From CAZBJJ01 sp964492245 (GTDB taxonomy: Bacteria > Spirochaetota > Spirochaetia > Treponematales > Breznakiellaceae), in assembly GCA_964492245.1 (NCBI GenBank), contig CAZBJJ010000005.1:1-64000 (forward strand): a stretch of 64,000 nt of DNA. Direction: 5' to 3'. Positions 33,365 through 43,519 of the stretch are shown here, in pieces (position 1 is the stretch's first letter; each line of letters begins with the position of its first letter). Position numbers and translations under genes: made by a program. The notes beneath the pieces were generated by a model that saw only the letters and a list, made by a program, of their open reading frames with translations, was not told where the DNA came from and did not search any database.

Positions 33365-34711
33365 ATGGATAAGAATATTTTTATAGAAGGGCTGGCCAAA
33401 AAAGCCTTCGAGGCCTCGCAGGTTAATAGTGAGCTGTATGCTCGCTACGATGTAAAGCGGGGCCTACGAGATATAAACGGCAAGGGGGTCCTGGCCGGGC
33501 TCACCCAAATTGGGGATGTCCTGGCCCACACCGAAACCCCCGAAGGCACAATGGACGGGCCAGGCAGTTTGCTGTACCGGGGAATCGAAATAAACGAGCT
33601 GGTAAATGGCTTTCTTAAAGAAAAGCGCAATGGCTTTGAAGAAACCGCCTACCTCCTGCTCTTTGGCAATCTGCCCAATGCCCAGACCCTGGCCGATTTT
33701 CAGGAATTGCTGTACAGCCAGCGCAGCCTTCCCCAGGACTTTATTCACGATTCAATGCTTAAACTGCCCAGCCGCGACATAATGAACGGCATGGCGCAGT
33801 CTATTCTTTCGCTGTACACCCTCGACGAAAACCCAGAGGCCACCGACATTCCCAATGTGGTAAATCAGTCACTTAAATTGATAGCCCTCTTCCCCATTAT
33901 TACCGCCTATTGCTACCGCGCCTACGCCTATCGTTTCCAGGGAAAGAGCCTTATCCTACATCCACCATCAGAAAAATTATCTACCGCGGCCAATTTTTTA
34001 CGGATGCTGCGCAAGGACAAGGCCTGGACGCCCCTGGAGGAACGCATTTTAGACCTTACCCTCGTCCTCCATGCCGAACATGGCGGGGGCAATAACTCCT
34101 CCTTTACCACCCACGTGGTAAGCTCCAGCCTTACCGACACCTACTCGGCAATAACAGCGGCACTTTCTTCTTTAAAGGGACCCCGCCATGGAGGGGCGAA
34201 TATCCGCGTTATTCAGATGTTCGAAGACATCAAGAAAAACGTAAAAAACTGGGCAAGCGACGAGGAGATAGAGGACTATATCGACAAAATAATTTCGAAG
34301 GAGGCCTTCGACCGCACGGGCCTGGTTTACGGCATTGGCCATGCAGTGTATTCAGTTTCCGACCCGCGGGCCATAATTATGAGCCACCACGTCGAGGAGC
34401 TGGCCAAGGAAAAGGGCATGGAAGAAGAACTGGACCTCTACCGCCGCGTGGAGCGCATTGCCCCAGCTGTAATTGGGCACCGCCGGAAAATTTATAAGGG
34501 GGTGAGCGCAAATGTGGACTTCTATTCGGGGCTCCTTTACCGCATGTTAAATATTCCCCATGAGCTTTTTACACCCATTTTTGCAATATCCAGAATTGTG
34601 GGCTGGAGTGCTCACCGTATCGAAGAGCTCGCCAACAATGGCAAGATTATTCGTCCGGCATATATGGGAGTAGCCCCACATACAAGTTATATTCCAATGG
34701 ATCAGCGATAA
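33365..34711 (+). CDS. gltA: citrate synthase
   Basis: Condenses oxaloacetate and acetyl-CoA. The 448 residues carry the three catalytic residues in family motifs: His in VLHAEHGGGNNSSF, His in GPRHGGANIRV, and Asp in SANVDFYSGL. The opening RGLRDINGKGVLAGLTQIGD and LLYRGIEINEL are typical of the bacterial type. A long N-terminus and FLKEKRNGFEETAYLLLFG match citrate/2-methylcitrate synthases of anaerobes. No other TCA gene is close. The ribosome site is AGGAAG. A bidirectional terminator follows immediately. Confidence 0.93.
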   Translation: MDKNIFIEGLAKKAFEASQVNSELYARYDVKRGLRDINGKGVLAGLTQIGDVLAHTETPEGTMDGPGSLLYRGIEINELVNGFLKEKRNGFEETAYLLLFGNLPNAQTLADFQELLYSQRSLPQDFIHDSMLKLPSRDIMNGMAQSILSLYTLDENPEATDIPNVVNQSLKLIALFPIITAYCYRAYAYRFQGKSLILHPPSEKLSTAANFLRMLRKDKAWTPLEERILDLTLVLHAEHGGGNNSSFTTHVVSSSLTDTYSAITAALSSLKGPRHGGANIRVIQMFEDIKKNVKNWASDEEIEDYIDKIISKEAFDRTGLVYGIGHAVYSVSDPRAIIMSHHVEELAKEKGMEEELDLYRRVERIAPAVIGHRRKIYKGVSANVDFYSGLLYRMLNIPHELFTPIFAISRIVGWSAHRIEELANNGKIIRPAYMGVAPHTSYIPMDQR

Positions 34712-34741
34712 AAAAACAGCCCCTTAAGGGGCTGTTTTTTT
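34711..34741. terminator. bidirectional terminator between convergent genes
   Basis: AACAGCCCCTT and AAGGGGCTGTT form an 11-base stem flanked by A-run and T-run, so it can stop transcription from either side. It separates the citrate synthase gene (+) from the methyltransferase gene (-), whose stop codon lies within its right flank. Confidence 0.9.
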
Positions 34742-35492
34742 ATCGCCAAGCGGTACAGATTAATCCGAGGTCCGTGCCCGTGTACTCGGGACTTTTAAAA
34801 GAATCCTTAAACTGCACAGTCGAAAAACCGGATGTTAAAAGGTATTGCTCCAATTCGTCTGCCTTTATCGGATACAGGCTCAACCTATCTTGGAAGACCA
34901 ATTGCTGAGAAGACGAAAACAAGCTTGATTCATAATCAATGTAACCATCGCTGCGGTGCGTATACAGGCGTTCGAATCTGCTTCGCTGGGTTTCAATACT
35001 TGGCAGGCGTTCAATTTTTTCGGCCAGAATTCTTTCGTAATTGACAAGCTCAATTATTATGCAGCCATTCTTTTTAGTAAGCAGGCGCATATCGTTTAAA
35101 AAAGCTTGAATTTTTTCCCCGCCTCTCAAGCTGGCCAGGATATTTGACAGGCAAAGGACCATGTCGAAGCTCTCCTTTGCCAGAATTTTGCCAGCTTCCA
35201 ACATGCCCATGCGAAAAAAACGGGCGCTGGTACGGGGTTCGGGGTTGCGCCGGCAGGCACTTTGAATAAATGGCACATTGTCGTCGATGCCGGTTACATC
35301 AATATTGTGGCGCATCAATTGAATGGCGAAGTTCCCATTGCCACAGCCCATATCCAAAACGCGTGGCAATACGTCTTGGACATCATTATTTAACTGTGTC
35401 GAAAGTAAATTTAAAATAAATTGTATTTTTTCATCGCTCACTGGAAAGAGCTCGTCGTAATATTCCAGTAGCGATTCATATATGCTGGTCAT
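34740..35492 (-). CDS. class I SAM-dependent methyltransferase
   Basis: A 250-residue methyltransferase with the SAM-binding motif VLDMGCGNGNFAIQL (about residue 45-60), acidic GIDDN (motif II) and FDMVLCLSNILASL (motif IV). The C-terminal part is beta-strand rich, as in small-molecule methyltransferases of the UbiE/Methyltransf_25 type. Substrate unknown. The start has a strong ribosome site (AAGGGGGG). It stands alone, convergent with citrate synthase. Confidence 0.85.
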   Translation of the reverse strand: MTSIYESLLEYYDELFPVSDEKIQFILNLLSTQLNNDVQDVLPRVLDMGCGNGNFAIQLMRHNIDVTGIDDNVPFIQSACRRNPEPRTSARFFRMGMLEAGKILAKESFDMVLCLSNILASLRGGEKIQAFLNDMRLLTKKNGCIIIELVNYERILAEKIERLPSIETQRSRFERLYTHRSDGYIDYESSLFSSSQQLVFQDRLSLYPIKADELEQYLLTSGFSTVQFKDSFKSPEYTGTDLGLICTAWR

Positions 35493-35565
35493 TAAGCATC
35501 CCCCCTTTATTCACTATCTTAGACTAAATCCGAGAAAATGTCATGCATAATGGGGGAATGCTATG

Positions 35566-36051
35566 TTATTTCCCACAGCAGTGTTTGTATTTGCGCCCGC
35601 TGCCACAGGCACAGGGCTCGTTGCGACCCTGTTTTGGATTATCGCGCACAATGGTGGTAGGGGTAATTGAACCATCATCATACATCCATTTGCCATCGAC
35701 TTTCTTAAAGCTTGCATTTTCGCGGTGGTCGTCGCGCAGCCCATTCATGCGTGAAGAGGCAATAAATTCTACGGTGCCCTCGCTATCGTTTGGCCCCCCC
35801 TTGGTGCTGCTTAGGATTTTTAGGCCCAGCCAGGTGGAATCGGCGCTCCAACGGCGGGTCTGTTCCCGGTCTATATCTCGTTTTCCATCGCTGATACAGG
35901 TATCAATTATGTAGTCGATTGCCTGGGTGGCGTAGGCCGAATAGCGGCTGCGCATAAGGGCCTCGGCTGTCGGTGGATTGTTTTTTCCCAATATATAGGG
36001 TTCGCAACAGGCATTAAAGGTCTTGCCCGAGCCACAGGGGCAGGTGCTCAT
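35566..36051 (-). CDS. YchJ-family protein with two SEC-C motifs
   Basis: A 161-residue protein of the YchJ/UPF0225 type. A zinc-binding SEC-C motif stands at each end, [13 protein letters not shown] near residue 4 and [15 protein letters not shown] at the C-terminus, flanking the NTF2-like domain with [10 protein letters not shown] and [11 protein letters not shown] motifs bind zinc and often contact SecB or ribosomal partners; the role of YchJ is unknown. The ATG at 36051 has the site AGAGGAG; a longer upstream frame overlaps potD and is not supported. Confidence 0.85.
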   Translation of the reverse strand: MSTCPCGSGKTFNACCEPYILGKNNPPTAEALMRSRYSAYATQAIDYIIDTCISDGKRDIDREQTRRWSADSTWLGLKILSSTKGGPNDSEGTVEFIASSRMNGLRDDHRENASFKKVDGKWMYDDGSITPTTIVRDNPKQGRNEPCACGSGRKYKHCCGK

Positions 36052-36076
36052 AGTTTTTTCTCCTCTTGTGTTTCTA

Positions 36077-37114
36077 TTATTCCCCAATTCTAATGGCTTG
36101 CCAAGCTCTATTGTATCTCTCCAATTCTTCGCCAAGATCCTCTTTTAGCTCGGTGTGAATGAGTTCTTCGGCTTGGTATAGCGGGGTCTTTTTTAGTAGT
36201 TGGCGAGCAGGAATGTTTGCGGTGGCGGGAAAGCCAAAAAAGTCGCAAAATTCAGCGTAATTATCGGGGCGGTGAATAAAATCTATAAACTTATGCGCAA
36301 GGCCTGGATTTCGGCCGCCTTTTAAAAGAACCATATAGTCGATATAGGCCGGTCCCCCTTCTTCGGGAATAAAAAAGTCGACATCGGCCCATTGGCCTTC
36401 GGCAATTTCTTCGTAAACTACTTCGGCATAGCCTTGAACGACCCAAAATTCGCCGGAGGCAAAGCCCTTGCCAAAGGCCTCGGCATCGAATTTAGTTAAA
36501 TTCGGCTTCCAAGATTTTATTACCAGGTCCTTTGCGGCATCAATTTCTGCCGGATTCGTGCTATTTACCGAATAGCCAAGGCTTACCAGGGCATCGCCCA
36601 TAACTTCGCGCATGTCGTCGAGCATGGTCATCTTGCCTTTTAGGTCGGGCTGGGAAAAAATACTCCAGTTGCGCGGATAATTGGCTACCTTTTTTTTATT
36701 TACTGCAATGCCTGCGGCACCAAAATAATAGGGCACAGAATATTCCATGTTGGGATCGAAGCGAGTTTTTTCCAACACGATGGGGTCTATATTGCCCAGA
36801 TTGGCAAGTTGATGGTGATCCACTTTTTCCAGCATGCCTTCGCGCATCATTATCGATACATAGTCGGCAGAGGGAAAGGTAATATCGTAGCCCGAACCCC
36901 CAGCTTTGAGCTTTGCAAACATCTCTTCGTTGGAGGCAAAGGAGTCGTAGTAGACCTTTACGCCGTATTCTGCCTCGAATTTTTTAATAACCGAATCTGG
37001 AGTGTAGTAGGTCCAATTGTAGACATAGAGTTTTTCTTTTTTCGAGCAAGATGCCAGCGAAAAAACCGAAAGGCCCAGCAGGCCTGCGAGAATGACAAGG
37101 CGTACATTTTTCAT
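36077..37114 (-). CDS. potD: spermidine/putrescine-binding lipoprotein
   Basis: Substrate-binding protein of the polyamine ABC importer, 346 residues. The ATG at 37114 follows AAGGAGG. The signal peptide ends in the lipobox LASC (Cys23), so it is anchored in the membrane. The mature end starts [19 protein letters not shown], typical for PotD/PotF, and [13 protein letters not shown] forms the ligand cleft. It is the last gene of potA-potB-potC-potD, 40 bases after potC, and separated from the YchJ gene by 25 bases. Confidence 0.93.
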   Translation of the reverse strand: MKNVRLVILAGLLGLSVFSLASCSKKEKLYVYNWTYYTPDSVIKKFEAEYGVKVYYDSFASNEEMFAKLKAGGSGYDITFPSADYVSIMMREGMLEKVDHHQLANLGNIDPIVLEKTRFDPNMEYSVPYYFGAAGIAVNKKKVANYPRNWSIFSQPDLKGKMTMLDDMREVMGDALVSLGYSVNSTNPAEIDAAKDLVIKSWKPNLTKFDAEAFGKGFASGEFWVVQGYAEVVYEEIAEGQWADVDFFIPEEGGPAYIDYMVLLKGGRNPGLAHKFIDFIHRPDNYAEFCDFFGFPATANIPARQLLKKTPLYQAEELIHTELKEDLGEELERYNRAWQAIRIGE

Positions 37115-37154
37115 AGTAGATAGCCTCCTTAAGTATAAAATCCCCATACAGGGC

Positions 37155-38021
37155 TTATTTTGCAGCAATGTATTTGAGAAAATTTCTGAGCGAATAGGTA
37201 AGCAGGACCGTCCCCAAAATAAGCACCACCGAAAGGGCATTTATTACCGGTGATACGCCAAAGCGTATGGCCGAATACACGTATAGGGGCAGGGTGGTAG
37301 AGCCGGGTCCAGAGACAAAAAAAGTGATGACAAAGTCTTCTAAAGAAAGGGTTACCGCTGTTAAAAAGCCAGAGACGATGCCGGGCATACAGAGGGGTAC
37401 AATGACCTTTAACAGGGTCTGCCCCTCGTTTGCCCCTAGGTCGTGCGCGGCCTCGATAATTGAATAATCGAACTCATCTAGGCGGGCCATGACCATTAAA
37501 AACACAAAGGGCAAATTAAAGCTGGTGTGGGCAATAAAAATAGTTACCAGTCCCAGACGCAGGCCAATGCCGGCAAAGAAGACCAAAAGCGAAATGCCAA
37601 TAATAATCTCGGGAAGAATCATGGGTAAAAAGGTCAGGGCCCGGACATAATTTTTAAAGCGAAAGCGATACCAGCTTACTCCCACGGCAGCGAGGCTGCC
37701 TAAAACAGTGGCGGTGGCCGCCGAAGAAAAGGCTATAATGGCCGAGTTGGCAAAGGCGCGCCAGAGTGGGCCCGAGTCGAAAAAAAGTTTGCCGTACCAT
37801 TTAAAGGAAAAGCCGGTCCAGTTCATTCCCTTCGAACTGTTAAACGAATAAAGCACTAAGACGAAGAGGGGCATAAAAAGAAATACCATGGATGCAATAA
37901 ACATGGTCTGGGAAAACGAAAATATAGGTCTGCTGGCCCTGCGCCAGGCCCTTTTAGCGTGGCGGGCAGCCTCGGTTTTGGGCTTTTTGCGGTTGTTGCT
38001 CAAGAGGCTTAAAAGGTTCAC
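37155..38021 (-). CDS. potC: polyamine ABC transporter permease PotC
   Basis: A 288-residue inner-membrane permease with six predicted helices. The ATPase-coupling EAA loop reads EAAHDLGANEGQTLLKVIVPLCMPGI. A basic 35-residue N-terminal stretch (RRKPKTEAARHAKR) precedes the first helix. It overlaps potB by 4 bases. It forms the import channel with PotB. Confidence 0.93.
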   Translation of the reverse strand: MNLLSLLSNNRKKPKTEAARHAKRAWRRASRPIFSFSQTMFIASMVFLFMPLFVLVLYSFNSSKGMNWTGFSFKWYGKLFFDSGPLWRAFANSAIIAFSSAATATVLGSLAAVGVSWYRFRFKNYVRALTFLPMILPEIIIGISLLVFFAGIGLRLGLVTIFIAHTSFNLPFVFLMVMARLDEFDYSIIEAAHDLGANEGQTLLKVIVPLCMPGIVSGFLTAVTLSLEDFVITFFVSGPGSTTLPLYVYSAIRFGVSPVINALSVVLILGTVLLTYSLRNFLKYIAAK

Positions 38022-38977
38022 TGTATGGCTCCTAATGTGCTGTCGCGGGCCTGCGCGCTGTCGGCTTGGGCCCGCGCGCTGTCGGCCTGGCTCTGTTCAA
38101 GGGCCTTGGAGGATTCCCGCCCCTGAAGCTTGAGCATAAGCAGGACCCCAGCGGTGGTCACCGCGGTAATAACCATGGAAATAGAGGAGGCCAAGGGCCA
38201 ATTCTTTGTCTTGGTAACCTGATCGGCAATAAAGTTTCCGAGCATATAGGAGTCCATGCCGCCAACTAAAAGGGGAACAGCATAGGCGCCAAAAATGGGG
38301 ATAAAGGTAAAAAGAAAGGCGGTAAAAATGCCGCTTTTAATATTGGGCAAAAGCGTTTTGCGCATGGCACAGCTTTTGCTGGCGCCCAGGTCGCGGGCCG
38401 CCTCGAGGAGGGAGAAATCAAACTTATCTATAGTAGAAAACAGGGGCAAAATGGCATAGGGCAGGTACATATAGACCAAGACAAGAATAACTGTTCCGGG
38501 GCGGTTTAAAAAGGCAATTCCCTCTTTAAGTAGCCCAATGCGAATAAGAATATCATTTAGAAACCCATTTGTACCCAAAATGGCAATCCAGGCGTAGACG
38601 CGAATTAAAAAATTTGTCCAAAAGGGAATGATAACCAAAAGGAGTAAGAGGGTTTGATTTTTACTGCGGGCCATAAAATAGCCACAGGGCAGGGCCAAGA
38701 AGATGGTTATTAGGGTGGCAATGCTGGCGTAGGCCAATGTTTTTAGGGCAATGGCGGCAAAAACGGGGTTTATAAGGGCTCGGTATGCCTCCAGCGAAAA
38801 TGTTGGCTGCACGCCCCCATAGAGGTCTCGCTTTAAAAAACTGTAGACAATTATTATAAGCAGCGGGGCGGTAAAAAAAAGGCTCAGCCAAAGGGCGGTG
38901 GGCCCGGCATAAATAGTGCCCAGGCTACTGCCACCTGCAGGCTTTTGGCTATGACTTTGCAATTTTTTTGCAGCCAT
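38018..38977 (-). CDS. potB: polyamine ABC transporter permease PotB
   Basis: A 319-residue inner-membrane permease, six helices, with the coupling loop EAARDLGASKSCAMRKTLLPNIKSG. The C-terminal 30 residues are a hydrophilic tail containing a 7-residue repeat (QADSARA, QADSAQA) that standard PotB proteins lack. It overlaps potA by 1 base and potC by 4, so the three proteins are translated together. Confidence 0.93.
   Translation of the reverse strand: MAAKKLQSHSQKPAGGSSLGTIYAGPTALWLSLFFTAPLLIIIVYSFLKRDLYGGVQPTFSLEAYRALINPVFAAIALKTLAYASIATLITIFLALPCGYFMARSKNQTLLLLLVIIPFWTNFLIRVYAWIAILGTNGFLNDILIRIGLLKEGIAFLNRPGTVILVLVYMYLPYAILPLFSTIDKFDFSLLEAARDLGASKSCAMRKTLLPNIKSGIFTAFLFTFIPIFGAYAVPLLVGGMDSYMLGNFIADQVTKTKNWPLASSISMVITAVTTAGVLLMLKLQGRESSKALEQSQADSARAQADSAQARDSTLGAIQ
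38051..38092 (-). repeat. 21-bp in-frame repeat in the potB 3' end
   Basis: Two tandem 21-base units (38051-38071 and 38072-38092) with 3 mismatches, encoding Gln-Ala-Asp-Ser-Ala-Arg/Gln-Ala. They add a low-complexity tail to PotB. Confidence 0.8.
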
Positions 38978-40107
38978 TATTCAATTACCTTTACGATATA
39001 GCCATCGTCGGCGCTCCACGAAAGAAAAACTTCGTCCTTCCAAAGAATTTTGGGTCCCTCGTCGGAGTAATTGGCATGCTGTTTAAACACTTTAAAAAGA
39101 AAGCCTTTCGGGCTATTGCCAAAGCGCACATAGAATTTACTTTGGAAGCCAGAATAAATGGGCTCGTCCACAGTACCACGGCGTATATTTATATTGCTTT
39201 TGCGTGAACGGGGTTCGTCGGTGCTTATAAGAACTTTTTCGGGGCGCACGGTATAGCAAACTTTTTGCCCCCTCTCGATCGGGTCCACCGTGGTAACAAG
39301 GACATCGCCTAACTCGGGAATGTCCAAGCAGGCCATAAGTTCGCCACCCTCTGTTGGCTCGATGCTCTTTACCAGGCCCTCGAAGAGGTTTGTCTCCCCA
39401 ATAAATTTAGCAACAAAGGGATCGGCCGGGCTTTCGTATATTTCGTGGGGACTGCCCACCTGCAAAAGCTTGCCCTGGGACATCACAGCAATGCGGTCCG
39501 ATACGGACAGGGCCTCTTGCTGGTCGTGGGTCACGTATATAAAGGTAATGCCAATTTGATCGTGTATATGGTCGAGCTCTATAAGCATGTGCTGGCGCAG
39601 TTTGGCATCGAGGGCAGAAAGTGGTTCATCTAATAAAAGGACCCGTGGCTCGTTTATAAGCGCTCGCGCAATTGCAACGCGCTGTTTCTGCCCACCAGAG
39701 AGCTGGTTTGGCCTTTTGTGCCCGTGCCCTTCCAGTTCCACTAGGCGTATATAGCTGTTTACGCTCTCCCTTATTTTTTTTTCCGACTCCTTGCGCAGAC
39801 GCAGAGGAAAGGCAATGTTTTCGAAGACGGTCAGGTGAGGAAAGAGGGCATAGTTTTGAAACACCGTGTTAAGTGGGCGTTTGTTCGGCGGAATGGGCAG
39901 CATGTTGCTTCCATCTAAAAGAACCAGACCGGTATCGGGTTGCTCGAAGCCAGCAATAATCCGTAAAAGTGTGGTTTTGCCACAGCCGGATGGGCCAAGA
40001 AGGGAGAAAAACTCCCCCTTATGAATGTCGAGGTCAATGTCCTTTAGCACCTTATAATCGCCAAAGGTCTTTGAAAGCCCTCTTATGGATACATCGCTTC
40101 CTTTCAA
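38977..40107 (-). CDS. potA: polyamine ABC transporter ATPase PotA
   Basis: ATP-hydrolysing subunit, 376 residues. Walker A is GPSGCGKTT, the signature [15 protein letters not shown], Walker [13 protein letters not shown], and the switch His is in THDQQEA. A C-terminal TOBE-like regulatory domain follows (about 240-370). A TTG start at 40107 is chosen with the site GAAGGGG upstream. It is the first gene of the leftward pot operon and diverges from the HD-GYP gene across a palindromic region. Confidence 0.95.
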   Translation of the reverse strand: MKGSDVSIRGLSKTFGDYKVLKDIDLDIHKGEFFSLLGPSGCGKTTLLRIIAGFEQPDTGLVLLDGSNMLPIPPNKRPLNTVFQNYALFPHLTVFENIAFPLRLRKESEKKIRESVNSYIRLVELEGHGHKRPNQLSGGQKQRVAIARALINEPRVLLLDEPLSALDAKLRQHMLIELDHIHDQIGITFIYVTHDQQEALSVSDRIAVMSQGKLLQVGSPHEIYESPADPFVAKFIGETNLFEGLVKSIEPTEGGELMACLDIPELGDVLVTTVDPIERGQKVCYTVRPEKVLISTDEPRSRKSNINIRRGTVDEPIYSGFQSKFYVRFGNSPKGFLFKVFKQHANYSDEGPKILWKDEVFLSWSADDGYIVKVIE

Positions 40108-40127
40108 TGATGCCCCTTCAACCTCCC

Positions 40128-40161
40128 TTTATACCGATAAATATTCTAAATGAATTTATCG
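40128..40161. promoter_or_regulatory. pot operon promoter region with palindrome
   Basis: CGATAAAT at 40135-40142 and ATTTATCG at 40154-40161 form an 8-base inverted repeat with an 11-base centre. On the minus strand a TATAAA (-10-like, 40133-40128) lies 20 bases before the potA start, and the palindrome covers the expected spacer and -35 position. A repressor site for the pot operon, the divergent HD-GYP gene, or both is plausible. Confidence 0.4.
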
Positions 40162-40273
40162 AACAATGTATATTTTTTACCGATTTGTCAATCTATTAAA
40201 TGGGCGAAAGGCCAATGTTTTCTCGACAAAAAAGGTATCCCGTGTTAGGATAAAAAAATTGAGGAGCAACAAG

Positions 40274-42535
40274 TTGGACTTAGAAAAATCTGTGTCATTA
40301 AATTCTTCTCGTCTTGCCTTGCCAAGCAGTTTGTTTGCCATAAACATGGTAAATATGCTGCCAAATCCCGCCTTTTGCAAGGATGTAGAAGGGCTGTATA
40401 CCGCCTGCAATAGCGCCTGGGCCAGCCTGGCCGGGAGAGAGCAGGCTGATATTCTGGGCCGTTGCGATGCAGAATTTTTACCGCGCAGCATTGCGCGCCG
40501 TATTTCGATACAAGAAAAAGAATTACTTATAACTGGCCTGCCCCAGTCCCAGGAATTCAGATTGTCCAATGGAGAGCGGGGCGATGCCGTTATTCGCATA
40601 CAGCGTTCCCTTATTCTCGATACATCTGGCCAGGTTTTGGGCATTTTAGGTATTTGCACCGATCTGACCGAGAGCAAACGGCGCGAAGAAGAGCGGGCTT
40701 CGATAAATATTATGGCTGCCGCTGCGGAAATGTCCATAATGACCATCGAGGGCATGATAGACCCCGTTATTATTTTGGAATCCGATGGCATGATTGAGCG
40801 GGTAAACAAGGGATACCGGGAACTTACCGGGAAAAAGCCTCCTGCCCTCGGTAGCTCGCTTACCGCCATCTTGCCCGAATTGAGCGAAGAGGAAATTCAG
40901 GGCTATTTGCACACCTGTCGCACAGAAGGGCGGGTGCGCGATATTGTCAGCCATTTGGAGCACCAAGATGGCAGAACAATTCAAATGCTGGTAAACATCT
41001 CGATTTTGCGCGATTCCCGCCGGTCGATAGACGGCTTTGTCGTAGTTCTGCGCGATGTCTCCAGCCTGGTGGAGGCAAAAGAGCGCCTTAAAACAATTAT
41101 AAATGCCTCCGAAGATGCTGTCGCCCTTGTCGATACCTCGTATTCCATCCTTGCCGCAAACAAAACGCTGGCCACACGGGTAGCTATCAGTTTGGAAGAA
41201 CTGGAAAAAAAATCCTGGCTCCAAATAGGGAATTCACTACAGAACAGGGAGCGGGAGCTGTTTATTAAAGATATTGTCGACAGTCGGGAGTCGAAATCGC
41301 GGGAGTTCAGCAATACCAATCGCATCTATGTGGACAGTGGTGTGCCTCTTTTCGATAGCCAGGGCCTTGTTAAAGAGGTGGCTCTTTTTTCGCGCGATAT
41401 AACCGAGCAAAAGCAGTCCGAATCCCTCCAGCGGGCCCTGTACAGTATTTCCGAGGCCGCCTATTTTGCCAAGGATATGGACAATCTGTACCGCATGGTG
41501 CACCGGATTATAAGCCGCCTCATTCCCGCCGACAATTTTATGATTGGGCTAATAAACACTAAAACGGGGAGTTTGGACTGCCCCTTTCAAATTGATGAAT
41601 ACCTAACCGCTGGCGTGGCTACCCATCTGTTTAGCGAACACCAGATTAAAGACCCCCTGGCCGAACATGTTTTTGCAAAGGGAAAACCGGTTTTCTATCG
41701 GGACGAAGAGCTGGAAGTCCTGGCAAAGGCAGGTGTAATTGATACAGCCAACCCCATCCCCCGCCAGTGCATTGGGGTGCCTCTTTCGAATGCCGAGGGA
41801 GCCTCGATAGGCGTAGTGCTGGTGCGCATTTACAATACCAGTCAGGCCTATAACGACGAGGACCGCAGAATACTCAATTTTGTGTCCTCGCAAATTGCCA
41901 TGGCCATTGAAAGAAAAAAACGCGAAGAGGCGCTTACCAGTAGCAATGCCCTTTTAAAAAGAGTTACCGACGGCACTATTTTGGCCCTGGTAAAGGCGGT
42001 GGAATTGCGCGACCCCTATACCGCTGGGCACCAGCAGCGGGTGGCAAAAATAGCCCAGGCCATTGCGCGGGAAATGAATTTAGAGGAGAGCCGGATCGAG
42101 GCAATACATGTGGCGGCCCTACTCCACGACATTGGCAAAATATCGGTTCCCTCCGAGCTACTGGCAAAACCCGGGGCGCTCTCTCCCTTAGAATTCGAGC
42201 TCATTCGCCAGCACCCCATTACCTCTTCGGACCTCCTTTCTTCTATAGAGTTTAACTACCCCATACGCCGCTACGTGCTGGAGCACCATGAAAAAATTGA
42301 TGGCTCGGGCTATCCCAATGGACTAAAAGGCGAGCAGATTAGCCTAGAGGGCAGAATAATCTGTGTTGCCGACGTCGTCGATGCAATGGCCTCGCACAGG
42401 CCGTATCGGCCTTCCATGGGGCAGCTTTTGGCAATCGAAGAAATTCGCGAACATGCGGGTACCCTGTACGATGCAGAGGTCTCGCGGGCCTTTTTCCGTG
42501 TGTATGAGCGGGGCAACCTAGATCTAGATTTCTAA
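40274..42535 (+). CDS. PAS-PAS-PAS-GAF-HD-GYP cyclic-di-GMP phosphodiesterase
   Basis: A 753-residue cytoplasmic sensor (no membrane helix). The TTG at 40274 is chosen because GAGGAG lies 7 bases before it; a further 36 residues upstream are in frame but lack a ribosome site. Three PAS domains (about 24-140, 165-270, 275-385) are followed by a GAF domain (about 390-545). The HD-GYP domain holds the His-Asp metal pair in HDIGKISVP (about 618) and the signature HHEKIDGSGYP (about 671). It should hydrolyse c-di-GMP in response to a small ligand or redox cue. Confidence 0.9.
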   Translation: MDLEKSVSLNSSRLALPSSLFAINMVNMLPNPAFCKDVEGLYTACNSAWASLAGREQADILGRCDAEFLPRSIARRISIQEKELLITGLPQSQEFRLSNGERGDAVIRIQRSLILDTSGQVLGILGICTDLTESKRREEERASINIMAAAAEMSIMTIEGMIDPVIILESDGMIERVNKGYRELTGKKPPALGSSLTAILPELSEEEIQGYLHTCRTEGRVRDIVSHLEHQDGRTIQMLVNISILRDSRRSIDGFVVVLRDVSSLVEAKERLKTIINASEDAVALVDTSYSILAANKTLATRVAISLEELEKKSWLQIGNSLQNRERELFIKDIVDSRESKSREFSNTNRIYVDSGVPLFDSQGLVKEVALFSRDITEQKQSESLQRALYSISEAAYFAKDMDNLYRMVHRIISRLIPADNFMIGLINTKTGSLDCPFQIDEYLTAGVATHLFSEHQIKDPLAEHVFAKGKPVFYRDEELEVLAKAGVIDTANPIPRQCIGVPLSNAEGASIGVVLVRIYNTSQAYNDEDRRILNFVSSQIAMAIERKKREEALTSSNALLKRVTDGTILALVKAVELRDPYTAGHQQRVAKIAQAIAREMNLEESRIEAIHVAALLHDIGKISVPSELLAKPGALSPLEFELIRQHPITSSDLLSSIEFNYPIRRYVLEHHEKIDGSGYPNGLKGEQISLEGRIICVADVVDAMASHRPYRPSMGQLLAIEEIREHAGTLYDAEVSRAFFRVYERGNLDLDF

Positions 42536-42583
42536 ATTTTTTTCCACTGGTCAGACGGGCTTTTATTGCCTACATTAGTAGGT

Positions 42584-43447
42584 ATGGAAAAGAAAATTCG
42601 CAGGCTGGCTTTGGCCGCACAGAAAAACGAGATAACCGAGTACTATGTGTACATGGGCCTTGCCCGCCTGAGCAAGAACCCGGGGAATGCAAAGATATTG
42701 CAAGAGATTGGCGAGGCCGAAAGGCGCCACGCAAATTGGTGGCAAGAGAGGACCGGGGTGCAGATGCATGCCTCCCAGTGGAAGGTGTTTAAGACCATTT
42801 TGCAGGCGCGCATATTGGGCCTTACCTTTGTGCTTAAACGCATGGAAAAAAACGAGGGCACGGCATCTAAGAATTATTTAAAACTGGCCGAACATTTTCC
42901 CGAGCTTACAAAACTGAGCGAAGAAGAGGCCGAACACGAAAAAAGCCTTTTAAACATGCTCGACGAGGAGCGCCTGCAGTATGTGGGCTCGATAGTCCTG
43001 GGCCTGAACGACGCATTGGTTGAACTTACCGGAGCCCTGGCGGGCTTTACCCTTGCGCTTGCCGATAACAAGCTAATTACCCTTGCAGGCCTTGTAACTG
43101 GGATTTCGGCCTCGTTTTCCATGGCGGCCTCCGACTTCCTGGCCTCGCGCGCCGAGGGAGACCCAAAGGCCGGAAAATCTGCACTGTATACCGGCTTTGC
43201 CTATCTTATTACGGTTTTTTTAATGATCCTCCCCTATCTTTTGCTGGACAACGCCTATATCAGCTTGGCAATTACCCTGGCAATTGTGGTTATTATTATT
43301 TTTGCCTTTAACTATTATCTGTCGGTGGCCAAGGATTTAAACTTTAAGCACCGTTTTTTCGAGATGAGCGCAATTAGCCTTGGGGTGGCAGCCTTTTCCT
43401 TTGGCATATCCTATCTCTTAAAGCAGCTTTTAGGGATAGATATTTAA
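42584..43447 (+). CDS. ferritin-like/VIT-family iron(manganese) transporter
   Basis: A 288-residue protein. The N-terminal half (about 1-125) is a four-helix ferritin-like domain with Glu/His ligands (ENEITEYY-type helix, IGEAERRHANWW, EEEAEHEKSLL). The C-terminal half is a CCC1/VIT1 membrane domain (GLNDALVELTGALAGFTLAL, SMAASDFLASRAEGD, three further helices). Such fusions (MbfA-like) export or store Fe/Mn at the inner membrane. The motif Glu-His-Glu is kept, so the ferroxidase centre may work. ATG at 42584 chosen; a TTG 18 bases upstream is possible. Confidence 0.85.
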   Translation: MEKKIRRLALAAQKNEITEYYVYMGLARLSKNPGNAKILQEIGEAERRHANWWQERTGVQMHASQWKVFKTILQARILGLTFVLKRMEKNEGTASKNYLKLAEHFPELTKLSEEEAEHEKSLLNMLDEERLQYVGSIVLGLNDALVELTGALAGFTLALADNKLITLAGLVTGISASFSMAASDFLASRAEGDPKAGKSALYTGFAYLITVFLMILPYLLLDNAYISLAITLAIVVIIIFAFNYYLSVAKDLNFKHRFFEMSAISLGVAAFSFGISYLLKQLLGIDI

Positions 43448-43519
43448 AAGGTAAATATAAGGCAAAATATTCCGATAGCTAGTTTTTTAGGTAGGCTATT
43501 AGGTTAAAAAGGATTTTTA

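Noticed and set aside
40177..40869. Minus-strand open frame (230 codons) opposite the PAS region
   Set aside because: Shadow of the PAS-GAF-HD-GYP gene, whose domains are clear. The antisense product has no recognisable domain.
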